From: Lactobacillus sp. CBA3605
Lineage (GTDB): Bacteria; Bacillota; Bacilli; Lactobacillales; Lactobacillaceae
Direction: 5' to 3'
Length of the DNA stretch: 64,000 nucleotides
NCBI RefSeq assembly: GCF_002970915.1
Contig: NZ_CP027190.1
Span: 992,001-1,056,000 of the forward strand
Position numbers and translations under genes: made by a program. Below the pieces are notes generated by a model. The model was given only the letters and a program-made list of their open reading frames with translations, searched no databases and was not told where the DNA came from. Shown in pieces: positions 34,840-43,893 of this stretch (the first letter of the stretch is position 1; the number at the start of each line of letters is the position of its first letter).

Positions 34840-34964
34840 CCATCCACAACAATCTGTGGTTAACGTTCGACTTACCCACAAGTACAACAGTATTTCCGCG
34901 ATTGACACTGAGTTATCCACGGTGGACAACTCAAAAAGAAGTCCCATTCTTTGAGTTATCAACA
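34840..34964. other. Cluster of DnaA-box-like 9-mers
   Basis: Within 125 bases of gene-free DNA, four 9-mers differ from TTATCCACA at one position: 34855-34863 (minus strand), 34872-34880, 34913-34921 and 34956-34964. Two more (34840-34848; 34921-34929 minus strand) differ at two. None is perfect. It could bind DnaA as a titration or regulatory site. The last lies in a terminator loop. Confidence 0.4.
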
Positions 34965-34987
34965 ACCCACAGTAATGAGACTTCTTT
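34933..34987 (-). terminator. Terminator of the CDF transporter gene
   Basis: A 14-bp stem (AAAGAAGTCTCATT with AATGGGACTTCTTT, one wobble), a 25-base loop and a T tract on the minus strand. Confidence 0.8.
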
Positions 34988-34993
34988 ATTTAG

Positions 34994-35611
34994 TTACGCT
35001 TTACCACGACCGGTTTGAAATGATTCCCAGCCTTCACTAGCAATAAAGTAAACCAAAACTAATGCTGCAACAGAATCGACCCACCACCAGTTGAATAACG
35101 CTGTTAATAACGCGCCAACTAGCACCGTTCCCGCCATATACGCACAAGTAATATTGCACATGCCGTCTTCAACTAACGCTGGCGACTTTAAAGCATGCCC
35201 TAATTGCCGTTTACGTCGCGTGAAAAATGGCATTAATATCACAGATGCCACCGCAATTCCCATGCCCATAAGACTTTCATGGGCCACTTGATGGGTGATC
35301 AGATTATAGCCTGAAACAACCGTCACATAAACAGCTAATCCTAACAAAACCGTCCCAACGATTAACGAAGATCGACGTTCGGCGCGCGCAATTTCTTCAG
35401 TTGGCGCACCATTCGCTTCTTTACGTAACCGCCAGATTAAAGTACTACCAGCAATAATTTCTAGAAAACTATCTAGCCCAAACGCAATTAATAAAATAGA
35501 ACCTGCTTGTAGCCCCGCTGTTAAGCCAACGACAAACTCAAATGCCATCCAACCGGTCGAAAAAATTTCAGTTCGAATACTTTGCTGGACTAATTTTATG
35601 TTATTCACCAT
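34994..35611 (-). CDS. Cation diffusion facilitator family transporter
   Basis: A 205-residue membrane protein with six helices in the CDF pattern, exporting divalent metals such as Zn or Co against protons. Helix 2 has the acidic motif FGLDSFLE, and helix 5 follows [13 protein letters not shown] with an aspartate in WWVDSVAAL. The C-terminal cytoplasmic domain of typical CDF proteins is missing. The ATG at 35611 follows GAGGTG by 7 bases and lies within the end of the arsR-type gene, so the two are translationally coupled. Metal specificity is unknown. Confidence 0.85.
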   Translation of the reverse strand: MVNNIKLVQQSIRTEIFSTGWMAFEFVVGLTAGLQAGSILLIAFGLDSFLEIIAGSTLIWRLRKEANGAPTEEIARAERRSSLIVGTVLLGLAVYVTVVSGYNLITHQVAHESLMGMGIAVASVILMPFFTRRKRQLGHALKSPALVEDGMCNITCAYMAGTVLVGALLTALFNWWWVDSVAALVLVYFIASEGWESFQTGRGKA

Positions 35612-35927
35612 GTTTGGCACCTCGCATCACATGATCAGCATGCGCAATCATTTCATTAATAACATCTAAAATATGCGGATCATCTAACCGATAATAGCTG
35701 GACTTACCTACTCGATATGCACTAACGAGTTGGTGTTGCCGTAATAAAGCAAGTTGATGTGAAACCACCGATTGTTCGAGTGCTAAGTGCTGCCCTAACT
35801 CACTAACATTTAAATCTTGCTGCTCCAACACATACAATAACTGTAATCGAATTGGATTACTTAATAATTTAAAAATTCGCTCGGATTCTTGTAAATGAGC
35901 TGTATCAATTAATTTAATCGTTGGCAT
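35601..35927 (-). CDS. ArsR/SmtB family metal-responsive repressor
   Basis: A 108-residue winged-helix repressor. The helix-turn-helix reads [30 protein letters not shown] and the C-terminal helix [24 protein letters not shown] contains D and H residues in the alpha-5 position used by SmtB/CzrA metal sensors. No cysteine metal motif is seen in alpha-3. It likely represses the overlapping CDF exporter until zinc or another metal binds. The ATG at 35927 has AAAGGG about 12 bases upstream; ATGs at 35939 and 35948 are less well placed. Confidence 0.87.
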   Translation of the reverse strand: MPTIKLIDTAHLQESERIFKLLSNPIRLQLLYVLEQQDLNVSELGQHLALEQSVVSHQLALLRQHQLVSAYRVGKSSYYRLDDPHILDVINEMIAHADHVMRGAKHGE

Positions 35928-35941
35928 TACATATGTCATCC

Positions 35942-35971
35942 CTTTCATATGTAAATGATAACATATGAAAG
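35942..35971 (-). promoter_or_regulatory. Operator of the ArsR/CDF operon
   Basis: CTTTCATATGT-N8-ACATATGAAAG is a perfect inverted repeat with 11-bp arms just upstream of the repressor gene. A further CATATG lies inside the leader. It fits an autoregulatory ArsR-family site. Confidence 0.75.
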
Positions 35972-35998
35972 AGTAAACGTAAATCGTTAAAAATTAAG

Positions 35999-36097
35999 CT
36001 ATTTTTCTACATGCATCGCCGTTTGATACAGCTTTACCATGATTGTTATTAATAAACCGGCTGTTGCCAAGGTCTTGATTAATGGCTTTACTCTCAT
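35999..36097 (-). CDS. Small membrane protein, 32 residues
   Basis: A short ORF encoding MRVKPLIKTLATAGLLIT followed by a further hydrophobic and basic stretch ending HVEK. It has an N-terminal positive charge and a single hydrophobic helix of about 17 residues. A strong site, AGGTAGGTGG, lies 6 bases before the ATG at 36097; an ATG at 36103 abuts it. No family was recognised. It lies downstream of the LPXTG gene promoter region and upstream of the ArsR operon. It could be a small membrane peptide or a toxin-like peptide. Confidence 0.45.
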   Translation of the reverse strand: MRVKPLIKTLATAGLLITIMVKLYQTAMHVEK

Positions 36098-36234
36098 TTC
36101 CATCCACCTACCTATTTGCTATTTGAACTGCTAGCTTAGAATTAAGGTTAATCATACACCAAAATCAGCCCGCACTAGTCCCATGAGTTGCCACCGTAAA
36201 CTTGACTCAACGACGATTTACAGTTGGCTATCAT

Positions 36235-36284
36235 TAAAAAAAATAATCACTGCAAGCGTGTTGTGGCTTCTTGCAGTGATTATT
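36235..36284 (-). terminator. Terminator (dispersed hairpin family, copy 2)
   Basis: AATAATCACTGCAAG pairs with CTTGCAGTGATTATT, followed by eight or nine T on the minus strand. In this copy a G:C pair of the family core is replaced by A:T on both arms. It could end either small ORF transcription or the adhesin gene, whose stop is at 36343. Confidence 0.8.
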
Positions 36285-36342
36285 TGATATTAGCGGGCAC
36301 TAAAAATCAAGTTGTCCCGCGCTTATGACTTATTTAGTTTTC

Positions 36343-38076
36343 TTAAAACCAATGCCGCAATAATGCGCCACCGCCTAAAGTTAATGTTGCCACCAAAACA
36401 CCGACTGCCACTAACCCATGACTATCGCTACTTGATTCATTAGTTTTTGGCAACGTCACCGTGGTCTTCACACCAGGCGTCAAAGCCTCACTTTTTGAAA
36501 CAGTTGTGGTCGCACTAGATTTCTTCGTATCCGAAGCTGGCTGAGTCGTGGCACTATTTGGCTCACTCGCAACCGATTGACGACTGCTAGTACTGGTTGA
36601 CGAAGCGCTCGTCGCTGGAACAGTCGTAGCACCATCATAGTCTTTGTCGAAACCACCATCAATATCAATAATCCCGGTATCTTCATCAACATCTGGATTA
36701 ACCAAGGTGTTGTCTTCAAGATCATCCGGCTCAATCGTTGTTACGCCAGAACCTTCATTGTCAGGATTTGAATCCACATCACCCGAATTGTCAGCATTTG
36801 AATTCGAGGAACTTGAGCTTGATGAACTTGAACTTGAAACGCTCGAACCTGAAGCACTCGAACCTGATGAACTAGAACCTGATGAACTAGAACTAGAAAC
36901 ACTGGAACTTGATGAACTAGAACTTAATGAACTAGAACTAGAAACACTGGAACTTGATGAACTGGAACTTGATGAACTGGAACTGGAAACGCTGGAACTC
37001 GATGAACTTGAATTGACACTGCTTGAACTGTTCGAACTCGAATCAACATCGCTTGAACTAGATGAGTTTGAACTACTATTAGAACTTGATGACGCAATAC
37101 TTGATGAACTTGAACCGCCACCAATCCCACTACTACCGTTAGTTGATGAGACCTTGCCGTTCGTTTCCTCTGAGTTCTTACCGCCAGAAACACCACCGCC
37201 CCACTCCATTGTGGCAGCATTCCGGAATACATATCCCGTATCAATTAAAGCCTGACCCTCGTCTGTAATTTGCGTATAATAATCAATCACAATCAAGTTG
37301 CTAACCGTATCTTTAAAAGATAAATCAAAACCGTTTTCTTGATAGTTGACGTTATACGCATCACGATCCACGTCACTCTTTCGCTTGTAGGTTGTTGGCG
37401 TAGACCACTCACCGTTGTATACTTCAATATCTTTAATCATAGTTTGATAATCGCCAATGGTATCGCTAATTGTCAAATTTTTCATATTGATTTCATTTCG
37501 ATCCACTACAATGGTCCATTTGATAGTCCCATCAGCTTGGATGGTCCCTTTTTTAGACATATTGGCTTCATTGGAAACCATATTGATGACCGATGTACTC
37601 TGTTCCCCATTTTCAAGGTCAAAGATAACATCTTTTTCCCCATTGTCAGTACCACGATATTTGGTCGCTAAATTGACAGTTAAATCATCCTGAATTTTAC
37701 CTTCAAGGGCATTATTCATCGTAATAACGACCTGACTATCAGAGGTTACCTCAGCTTCACCGATTTTTACCCCGTGTTCGTCCAATACATCGAACTTATC
37801 ACCCACGGTTTTAGCCCTTAAATTTTCGGGTAGATCGATGGTGATGGTGTCCCCATCTCTAATCTCAATCTCGCCAAATTCCATTTTGTACTGAATATCA
37901 ATGGTTTCAGAATGCTTAAAGTCAGGACCATTAATAACGGATGCCGAAGTTGTAAAATCTTTCGCATTATGGTTAGTCGCTGCCTTTGCGGGTGTGGCTA
38001 ACTGACTAGCAAACAGTAAGGCCACTAAACTAACTAGCCCCAAGACCCAACGTAAAATTTGCTTATTTTTCTTCAA
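36343..38076 (-). CDS. Serine-rich LPXTG-type wall-anchored adhesin
   Basis: A 577-residue surface protein. A signal peptide (to about AKAAT) precedes a region of about 270 residues resembling Ig-like adhesion domains of Cna/Clf-type proteins, with ETIDIQYKMEFGEIEIRDGDTITIDLPENL and WTIVVDRN motifs. A long Ser-rich tract with occasional Asn, Gly and Val follows, then an acidic linker, LPKTN as a variant sortase motif, a hydrophobic helix and short basic tail. The start is TTG at 38076, 5 bases after GGAGGGG. Ser repeats are often glycosylated. Whether housekeeping sortase accepts LPKTN is inferred. Confidence 0.88.
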   Translation of the reverse strand: MKKNKQILRWVLGLVSLVALLFASQLATPAKAATNHNAKDFTTSASVINGPDFKHSETIDIQYKMEFGEIEIRDGDTITIDLPENLRAKTVGDKFDVLDEHGVKIGEAEVTSDSQVVITMNNALEGKIQDDLTVNLATKYRGTDNGEKDVIFDLENGEQSTSVINMVSNEANMSKKGTIQADGTIKWTIVVDRNEINMKNLTISDTIGDYQTMIKDIEVYNGEWSTPTTYKRKSDVDRDAYNVNYQENGFDLSFKDTVSNLIVIDYYTQITDEGQALIDTGYVFRNAATMEWGGGVSGGKNSEETNGKVSSTNGSSGIGGGSSSSSIASSSSNSSSNSSSSSDVDSSSNSSSSVNSSSSSSSVSSSSSSSSSSSSSSVSSSSSLSSSSSSSSVSSSSSSGSSSSGSSASGSSVSSSSSSSSSSSNSNADNSGDVDSNPDNEGSGVTTIEPDDLEDNTLVNPDVDEDTGIIDIDGGFDKDYDGATTVPATSASSTSTSSRQSVASEPNSATTQPASDTKKSSATTTVSKSEALTPGVKTTVTLPKTNESSSDSHGLVAVGVLVATLTLGGGALLRHWF

Positions 38077-38171
38077 ATATACCCCTCCTAACATATCTTC
38101 AAGGAAAAGTATACTCTAGACCCTTATTACTTTTCAATAGGTCCACGAATTTTTATCTTATTATTTGATAA

Positions 38172-38417
38172 CTAACGCTTTTCAGTCTTCACTGCTCGGC
38201 GAATCCACCGTTCCGAATAGCCATAACGATTCGCTAATTCATGCACATTATAAGCCTGCTTTAAAATCGGTACGAGCCTAACTCGATCATAAAAATGACT
38301 TGGAAACGTGACTTGGGCACCACGTTCCTGCTGATGAATCGCCCTTGTCCCCTCTTCACCGATTAACGGATATAGCTCTGCGTAAATTTCACTTAACGCT
38401 GCCACTTCAATTGCCAT
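38172..38417 (-). CDS. Mor-like transcriptional regulator
   Basis: An 81-residue protein resembling the Mor/C family of Mu-like middle operon regulators: EIYAELYPLIGEEGTRAIHQQ and VTFPSHFYDRVRLVP, then a C-terminal helix-turn-helix NVHELANRYGYSERWIRRAVK. Stand-alone Mor domains occur in Firmicutes chromosomes outside prophages. GGAG lies 11 bases before the ATG. There are no phage genes nearby. Its target is unknown. Confidence 0.7.
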   Translation of the reverse strand: MAIEVAALSEIYAELYPLIGEEGTRAIHQQERGAQVTFPSHFYDRVRLVPILKQAYNVHELANRYGYSERWIRRAVKTEKR

Positions 38418-38498
38418 TACTCACGTCACTCCTCTTATTTTAATGCTATCAGCATATCAATCAAGGTGGACACTACTTGTCTCTTTACTTCCCAAGCA

Positions 38499-38535
38499 CA
38501 AAAAAACACAGCTATTAGTTATTAGCAGCTGTGCT
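38499..38535 (-). terminator. Terminator overlapping the end of arsC
   Basis: AAGCACAGCT and AGCTGTGTTT form the stem on the minus strand, followed by T7; the 5' arm overlaps the last codons of the arsenate reductase gene. Confidence 0.8.
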
Positions 38536-38943
38536 TAATGTTAATATTTGGCTTTTAATCGCATCTCGGACTTGCCGGAACACGACGAGTTGGTCTGCCA
38601 AAGTTCCCGTGGCTTGGGCCGGATCTGGTAGCGGCCAATGTTGCTTCAACACAGTTGGCGGTGTTACTGGACAGCGATCACGGGCATCACCACAGAGTGT
38701 CACCACTAAGTCGCAGTGCTTTAAATATACTGGGTCAATTAACGTTGATGTTTGCTTTGAAATATCGATTCCTACTTCAGCCATTACAGTGACGGCCTTC
38801 GGATTTAGCCCATGCGTTTCAATGCCGGCTGATTGAATCGTCCAATCAGCCGGTAATAGTTGCTTCGCAAAACCTTCCGCCATTTGACTGCGACAAGAAT
38901 TCCCGGTACATAAAAAATAGAGTTGATAGCCTGATTTCGTCAT
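38515..38943 (-). CDS. arsC: Arsenate reductase, thioredoxin-coupled type
   Basis: A 142-residue enzyme of the low-molecular-weight phosphatase fold that reduces arsenate to arsenite. The P-loop CTGNSCRSQ has the nucleophile C12, and the redox pair lies in [11 protein letters not shown] (about C84 and C91), matching the pI258/B. subtilis type that uses thioredoxin. GAGG lies 8 bases before the ATG. There is no arsenite efflux pump adjacent, and the ArsR-type gene at 35601 is a separate operon, so the arsenic role may be partial. Confidence 0.9.
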   Translation of the reverse strand: MTKSGYQLYFLCTGNSCRSQMAEGFAKQLLPADWTIQSAGIETHGLNPKAVTVMAEVGIDISKQTSTLIDPVYLKHCDLVVTLCGDARDRCPVTPPTVLKQHWPLPDPAQATGTLADQLVVFRQVRDAIKSQILTLSTAANN

Positions 38944-39063
38944 CTAATAGTCCTCTCAAAGGTTATATTTAGTGTCCACTGCTAATCCACCAGTTATGAC
39001 TTTTATCTAAAGTATAGCAAAATTTCAAAGATACTTACAATCAACCTCAAAACGACTCAGCAC

Positions 39064-39375
39064 TCATGATGGCTCATTCATCGCCGTAATCACCCGGTTC
39101 CCCCAGGCTTCAAGCTGAACTAACCTCGCTTTCAACTCCAAACCAGTCGGCGTTAACCCATACGCATAATCTGTAGTCGATACGACTAACTGTAGTTCTG
39201 TTAACTTTGCCAATACCGTCAATAACTTTAGCGTTGAAAGTCCCCGTACCCGCTGGCGTAACACCATAAAATCAACTGTTTGGGCAGCCAAGTTACTTAG
39301 TGTCAAGGCATACCACTTGTCAGTCAGTAATTCTAAACCTACTTTTGTGCCAATGTTTAAATCTCGCATGACCAT
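39064..39375 (-). CDS. HxlR-like winged-helix regulator
   Basis: A 103-residue protein with a winged-helix pattern like HxlR regulators (LLTDKWYALTLSNLA, then a wing around YGLTPTGLELKARL and a C-terminal helix). It lacks the conserved N-terminal cysteine used for redox sensing in some members. The ribosome site is weak and the start could be 39375 or 39369. No adjacent divergent partner is present. Family assignment is moderate. Confidence 0.65.
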   Translation of the reverse strand: MVMRDLNIGTKVGLELLTDKWYALTLSNLAAQTVDFMVLRQRVRGLSTLKLLTVLAKLTELQLVVSTTDYAYGLTPTGLELKARLVQLEAWGNRVITAMNEPS

Positions 39376-39658
39376 TATCTTTACGCCTCACAATTAATAG
39401 TGCATTCAGTTTATGATTATTCCAACTCAAATGCGACTATTTAGTTCGCTAGGTTAAGGAAAATATCCTCGTCTTGATCATCAATCGATTGTGTTATGTA
39501 TCATTAGCCATTAATACCAATATGCTTATTCACGTCGATTTCAGCTTTGTACATTAACCAAAATAGCTGTTAATTAGCGTTCTTAACTAACTAATTTTCA
39601 GCCAATCGCATCGTTAAATTAATCAAATTCTTATTAATAAATCGTACCCGCTACCACC
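39376..39658. other. Gene-free stretch between the WxL and HxlR-like genes
   Basis: About 280 AT-rich bases. I see only a short AGGA/TCCT hairpin near 39460 and no supported ORF or strong promoter. Confidence 0.4.
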
Positions 39659-40363
39659 CTAACTGACCGGGATGTCACTTAAATTCCAGTTCAAAGTCGT
39701 TGCGTAGGTTTGTGCTTGCACCGTATTGGCAGGGACATTTAACGTTAAGCCACTTGGGCTCAATTGATCCACCGTCACCCCAGTACCATTATCTTTAGCA
39801 GCCGTTAAGACTTGACTGGCACTCCCCGCTTTGGCTAAAGCCACATTGCTCCCAACTGAAACGGCACCATTCACCGTGTTACCACTGTTGGTTACTGCGC
39901 CGGTTGGCAACGTCACTGAGGCCCCCTTAACAATTGCGCCCGTGGTACTCGTCAGATTTTCACCAGTAACGGTTAAATTCCAGCCAGCACCGGTTCCACG
40001 CACATCAGCCACTTCAACCACGGCTTTACTATCCCATAAAGCACTGGCACTACTTGTCGTATCCACTTTATAGGCTTGATTATTCAAAACATCAAGTGCA
40101 TGGCTACCAAAGCCTAAACTATTCGTCACATAAATCAAAGCCAACTCAGCGCCACCAGTTGCCCCATTACTGGCATCCCCAGCTGTAGTAGGTTGATTCG
40201 GGTTAGTTGGTTCAACTGGGGATACTGGACTCGTCCCTTTAGTAAAAGTTGTAGTCACTGCCGTGGTCCCTTGCGTATTGGTTGCGGCCTGGACCATCAT
40301 TGGCATGGTTGCCATTACTAATAACGCACTCGTCATCACTAAACTACCAGCTATTTTATTCAT
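39659..40363 (-). CDS. WxL domain surface protein
   Basis: A 234-residue secreted protein with a Sec signal peptide ending near MVQAA, a Thr/Pro-rich linker and a WxL domain. Both WxL motifs are present: GAGWNLTVTG and the C-terminal LNWNLSDIPVS. WxL domains bind peptidoglycan noncovalently. Normally such genes occur in csc clusters with DUF916 and LPXTG proteins; here none is adjacent, though an LPXTG protein lies 2 kb away. The ATG at 40363 follows GAGGT by 8 bases; a TTG at 40372 overlaps. Confidence 0.88.
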   Translation of the reverse strand: MNKIAGSLVMTSALLVMATMPMMVQAATNTQGTTAVTTTFTKGTSPVSPVEPTNPNQPTTAGDASNGATGGAELALIYVTNSLGFGSHALDVLNNQAYKVDTTSSASALWDSKAVVEVADVRGTGAGWNLTVTGENLTSTTGAIVKGASVTLPTGAVTNSGNTVNGAVSVGSNVALAKAGSASQVLTAAKDNGTGVTVDQLSPSGLTLNVPANTVQAQTYATTLNWNLSDIPVS

Positions 40364-40567
40364 AAACGCCAACCTCTTTTTTTGCTTTTAGTTATAGTTT
40401 ACGCCATAAATTAGCTGGTTAACACTTAATAATCAAGGATTAAAGCTTGCTGTAAATTGGTTGAGCTATTAAACTTTCGGCCAATTCAATTGCAAACCAA
40501 TCATTTTAACCGAGCAACCATAAATCGGGTTAATCAACGGATTATGAAAAACAAGCTGAGTATTGGA

Positions 40568-40617
40568 CAAAAAAATAGTTGCTGCAAGAATTTTTTGAAT
40601 TCTTACAGCAACTATTT
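40568..40617 (-). terminator. Terminator (dispersed hairpin family, copy 3)
   Basis: AAATAGTTGCTGCAAGAATT pairs with AATTCTTACAGCAACTATTT with one mismatch (C/A) and an A/T tract; ends the ABC transporter gene on the minus strand. Confidence 0.85.
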
Positions 40618-40627
40618 AAAATACATA

Positions 40628-42949
40628 TTATTCGGAACGCAATGCCGTCGCAGCATCTTTTTTAGCTGCCATGCGGGCTGGAATGTGACCACCTAAGACC
40701 GTTAAGACGGTACTAATGATAATCAAGACAATCCCATGAACCGGATTCAAATGAGCCACATTGTTTAGCCCCGTGATATTACTTAAAATAGCATTGGCTG
40801 GGAAGGTTAAGCCCCAAGCAATGACCACGCCAAGCACCCCGGAAGCCACCCCTAGAATGGTCGTTTCAGCATCGAAGACGCGCGTAATATCTTTCTTCCG
40901 CGCACCTAAGGCCTTCAAGATCCCGATTTCCTTCGTCCGTTCAAGCACTGACGTATACGTAATAATCGCAATCATAATCATACTAGTGACCAACGAGATT
41001 CCGGCAAAGGCGACTAAAACATACGTAATAGCGTCCATCAAGCCACCGGTTAAGCTCGACACAGTCCCTGCTAAATCCGTATAAACAACTTTATCAGCCT
41101 TGGATTTGCCCTTATTGTATTTATCCAAATAACTGAGTAACTTGTCCTTATTCTTGAAATTATTTGGATAGATTAGGATACTAGCTGGCGTTTTCGACCC
41201 GCCTAAAGTACTAACTAATGTCTTTTTAGTGTCTGAATCAATCTTAGTCCCAGTCATGACATTAGTATCACTTTGTTTTTGCGCTTTGACAATAGCAGAG
41301 TTCTCATTAGTTTTAATGATACTTTGCGTTAATTTGTCACTGTAAGCAATCCCGGATGCTAAGACATTATCAGAATCCTTGGTCTTAGCCCGTAAAACGC
41401 CGACAACTTTAATCGTTTGATTGGCTGACTTATTGTATAACGCATTATTAACGGTTTGTGGTAAATAATTACCAGTCGGTAGCTTTTGATAGTAATCATC
41501 ATTAGCAACCACCTTAATTGTCGTCCCAATAATCTGTTTAAAATTAAATTTCTGCCCAGCTTTAGCCGTATATCCTAAGTTTTTTAAGGCATTAATATTA
41601 GTCGTATTATCACGGTTCGCAATCAAGACCACTTCATTGGCCTTCGTTGGATATTGACCAGAGACAACGGCATAATGCTTCTTTAAGAAGCTATTTTGGC
41701 CTTGCTTATCAGTTGGATAAACCGATGTGCTAACGCCAGTCATACTTGACATGGCAGCCGTCATTGACGTAGTGTTCGAACTGGCCGTATTGGAAAAACT
41801 AACGGCCTTCGTCTTCCCATCAACTTGGCGTAATAAGTTCATTCCAGTTGAATAAGTATAAGTGATATTCTTACTCAAACTAGGTTTGATATTCTTAATA
41901 TAGGTCAAATAGTTGGTCGTTAACTTGTTCGTATGCGTTGATTTATCCGCTTGACTCACTTTAGCGGTAACGCCGGTTGAATTTTTAGCGGTTTTAATCT
42001 TATCAGAAGCTGCCGTTTGTTGTGATGCCACTTGTGAAATCGTGATTGGCATTTGGGCCAACGTGTTCGTCTGGGTCTTATTCACTTGTTTCTGGAAACC
42101 GTTGGATAACGCTAAAACAACCGCAATGCCAATAATCCCAATGCTGGATGCAAAGGCAGTCAAAGCCGTCCGGCCTTTTTTAGTCCGAATATTGGTGAAA
42201 GATAGCTTTAGCGCCGTCCAATACGTCATTTTAGTCTTTTTCAAATCAAACGTGTCATTGGCGTCAGCTTCTTCGTACGGATTGGTATCATTTTGAATCT
42301 TACCGTCCGCAAACTCGATAATCCGATTCGCATATTCTTTTGCCAAATCAGGATTATGCGTCACCATGATGACTAATCGCTCAGCCGAGAGTTCTTGGAT
42401 TAAGGCCATAATCTGAACACTGGTCTCAGTATCCAACGCCCCGGTTGGTTCATCACACAACAAGATTTCAGGATCATTGGCAATCGCCCGCGCAATTGCG
42501 ACTCGTTGCATCTGCCCACCAGATAATTGATTTGGCCGCTTATTCATGTGAGGCCCTAAACCGACCCGTTCTAAGGCTTGGGTGGCCTTCGCCTTTTTCT
42601 CAGCATTACCCACCCCACTTAACGTCATGCCCATTTCCACATTATCTAAAATGCTTAAATGACCGATAATATTGTAACTTTGGAAGATAAACCCTACCGA
42701 GTTATTCCGATAAGCATCCCAATCACTAGCCTTAAAGTCCTGAGTTGACTTACCCTTGATGATCAAATCCCCAGAATCGTAAACATCTAGACCACCGATA
42801 CCATTCAGCATCGTCGTCTTTCCAGAACCACTTGGTCCCAAAATTGCGACAAATTCTTTTTGACGGAAGGCGACTGAAACGTCATCCAACGCTTTGGTGA
42901 CCGAATCACCAACGTGGTAATACTTCTTAATATGTTTTAGCTCTAACAT
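40628..42949 (-). CDS. ABC transporter, fused ATPase and MacB/FtsX-type permease
   Basis: A 773-residue fusion. Residues 1-230 form an ATPase: Walker [10 protein letters not shown], signature [14 protein letters not shown] and Walker [12 protein letters not shown]. The permease part has a helix near residue 270, a large extracellular domain rich in Ser/Thr/Lys (about 290-620) and three C-terminal helices of the FtsX fold. Such type VII ABC proteins work by mechanotransmission in antimicrobial resistance, lipoprotein or peptide export. No histidine kinase/response regulator pair is adjacent. Substrate unknown. GGAAGG lies 11 bases before the ATG. Confidence 0.9.
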   Translation of the reverse strand: MLELKHIKKYYHVGDSVTKALDDVSVAFRQKEFVAILGPSGSGKTTMLNGIGGLDVYDSGDLIIKGKSTQDFKASDWDAYRNNSVGFIFQSYNIIGHLSILDNVEMGMTLSGVGNAEKKAKATQALERVGLGPHMNKRPNQLSGGQMQRVAIARAIANDPEILLCDEPTGALDTETSVQIMALIQELSAERLVIMVTHNPDLAKEYANRIIEFADGKIQNDTNPYEEADANDTFDLKKTKMTYWTALKLSFTNIRTKKGRTALTAFASSIGIIGIAVVLALSNGFQKQVNKTQTNTLAQMPITISQVASQQTAASDKIKTAKNSTGVTAKVSQADKSTHTNKLTTNYLTYIKNIKPSLSKNITYTYSTGMNLLRQVDGKTKAVSFSNTASSNTTSMTAAMSSMTGVSTSVYPTDKQGQNSFLKKHYAVVSGQYPTKANEVVLIANRDNTTNINALKNLGYTAKAGQKFNFKQIIGTTIKVVANDDYYQKLPTGNYLPQTVNNALYNKSANQTIKVVGVLRAKTKDSDNVLASGIAYSDKLTQSIIKTNENSAIVKAQKQSDTNVMTGTKIDSDTKKTLVSTLGGSKTPASILIYPNNFKNKDKLLSYLDKYNKGKSKADKVVYTDLAGTVSSLTGGLMDAITYVLVAFAGISLVTSMIMIAIITYTSVLERTKEIGILKALGARKKDITRVFDAETTILGVASGVLGVVIAWGLTFPANAILSNITGLNNVAHLNPVHGIVLIIISTVLTVLGGHIPARMAAKKDAATALRSE

Positions 42950-43162
42950 TTAGTTTAAATCCTTCCCTTTTCAACCCAGTCCCAATAACCGCTTGTGTTA
43001 ACTAACTTTACCTTTTATCCCTTGAAATTTAAATCGGCTTAACTAGATAAACCCATACCGCTATTATACCGATATGTTTGCCCGTCTGAAAAGGATTGAG
43101 GTTGAATTCTTAAAATAAATTTATATTTGGTCTGGTCAACTGCATAGTAGTAAACTCAGTCG

Positions 43163-43213
43163 TTGACAAGTGTAAACAATCGTTGTATGCTAGCTTCATT
43201 GATTACAAACGTA
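43163..43213 (+). promoter_or_regulatory. Copper operon promoter with two CopY-like boxes
   Basis: TTGACA (43163-43168) and TATGCT (43186-43191) are separated by 17 bases. GACAAGTGTA (43165-43174) overlaps the -35, and TACAAACGTA (43204-43213) lies just after the likely start; each differs by one base from the cop box TACANNTGTA. This fits copper-relieved repression by a CopY-type repressor, which is not encoded in the window. Confidence 0.75.
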
Positions 43214-43233
43214 AACATAAGGAGTGTTCAATT

Positions 43234-43605
43234 ATGACTAACAGCATCGTCACCTTAGTAACTGTCATTTTAATTAGCTTTATTGTTTGGTGGTTCTTCG
43301 GCAAGCATCAAACCAAACAAATTACAGCGGCCATGACAGATCACCAACAGGCCGTCAGTGTAGAAGTCAACGGGGGCTACACCCCCAGTACGGTCGTGCT
43401 AAAGCAAGGTGTGCCCGCCGAAATCCAATTCAATCGTAAAGACCCCTCAACTTGTCTAGAACAAGTGGTCTTCCCCGATTTTGGGATTAATCAGTTTCTA
43501 CCTAAGAACCAGTCAGCTGCCATTAAGATTGATACTTCTAAAGCCGGCGAGTACGACTACGCTTGTGGTATGAATATGTTTCATGGCAAAGTCATTATCA
43601 AATAA
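43234..43605 (+). CDS. Membrane-anchored cupredoxin domain protein
   Basis: A 123-residue protein with one N-terminal membrane helix (IVTLVTVILISFIVWWFFG) and an exported cupredoxin-like domain. Candidate copper ligands are C74 in TCLEQVVF and the CGMNMFHG loop (C111, M113, M115, H118). It is first in a copper operon, so it probably binds Cu at the outer membrane face. AAGGAG lies 9 bases before the ATG at 43234; the frame opens at 43183 through the operator. Transfer of copper to or from the ATPase is inference. Confidence 0.87.
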   Translation: MTNSIVTLVTVILISFIVWWFFGKHQTKQITAAMTDHQQAVSVEVNGGYTPSTVVLKQGVPAEIQFNRKDPSTCLEQVVFPDFGINQFLPKNQSAAIKIDTSKAGEYDYACGMNMFHGKVIIK

Positions 43606-43617
43606 GGAGTGCTAACT

Positions 43618-43893
43618 ATGACTAAAAAAGAACAGATTATTACCATTACCGTCGACGGGGGTTATCAACCCGCGACCGTCACTTTGAAACAAGGTATCCC
43701 AGCAACCCTCATCTTTAACCGGATTAGTGATGTCGGGTGCTTGAACCAAGTGATCTTACCTGGTTCAGATCACAAACATGACTTACCGCTAAATGCGCCC
43801 CAAGCATTTACACTTGATACGACTCACGTCGGCACAACCGAATTCAGCTGTGGCATGCGTATGGTGCACGGACAGGTGGTGATCCAGCCATGA
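43618..43893 (+). CDS. Small soluble cupredoxin-like protein
   Basis: A 91-residue paralogue of the preceding protein without a membrane anchor or signal peptide. It keeps the same pattern: VTVDGGYQPATVTLKQG, C41 in GCLNQVILP and SCGMRMVHG (C78, M80, M82, H84). A cytoplasmic copper chaperone is likely, perhaps substituting for the metal-binding domain missing from the ATPase. AAGGAG is 8 bases before the ATG at 43618, and the end overlaps the ATPase start by 4 bases. A tandem duplication with loss of the anchor is plausible. Confidence 0.85.
   Translation: MTKKEQIITITVDGGYQPATVTLKQGIPATLIFNRISDVGCLNQVILPGSDHKHDLPLNAPQAFTLDTTHVGTTEFSCGMRMVHGQVVIQP

Noticed and set aside
34840..34964. Idea that the DnaA-box-like cluster is the chromosome origin
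   Set aside because: No dnaA, dnaN or AT-rich unwinding region is nearby, and no box is a perfect match; a minor binding cluster is the most that can be claimed.
36644..37255. Open frame of 203 codons on the plus strand rich in Glu/Leu
   Set aside because: It is the antisense of the serine-rich tract of the adhesin; low-complexity codons (AGT/TCA against ACT/TGA) keep it open. No ribosome site.
38172..38417. Mor-like gene taken as a prophage remnant
   Set aside because: No integrase, capsid, portal or attachment repeats around it; stand-alone Mor-type regulators exist in Firmicutes.
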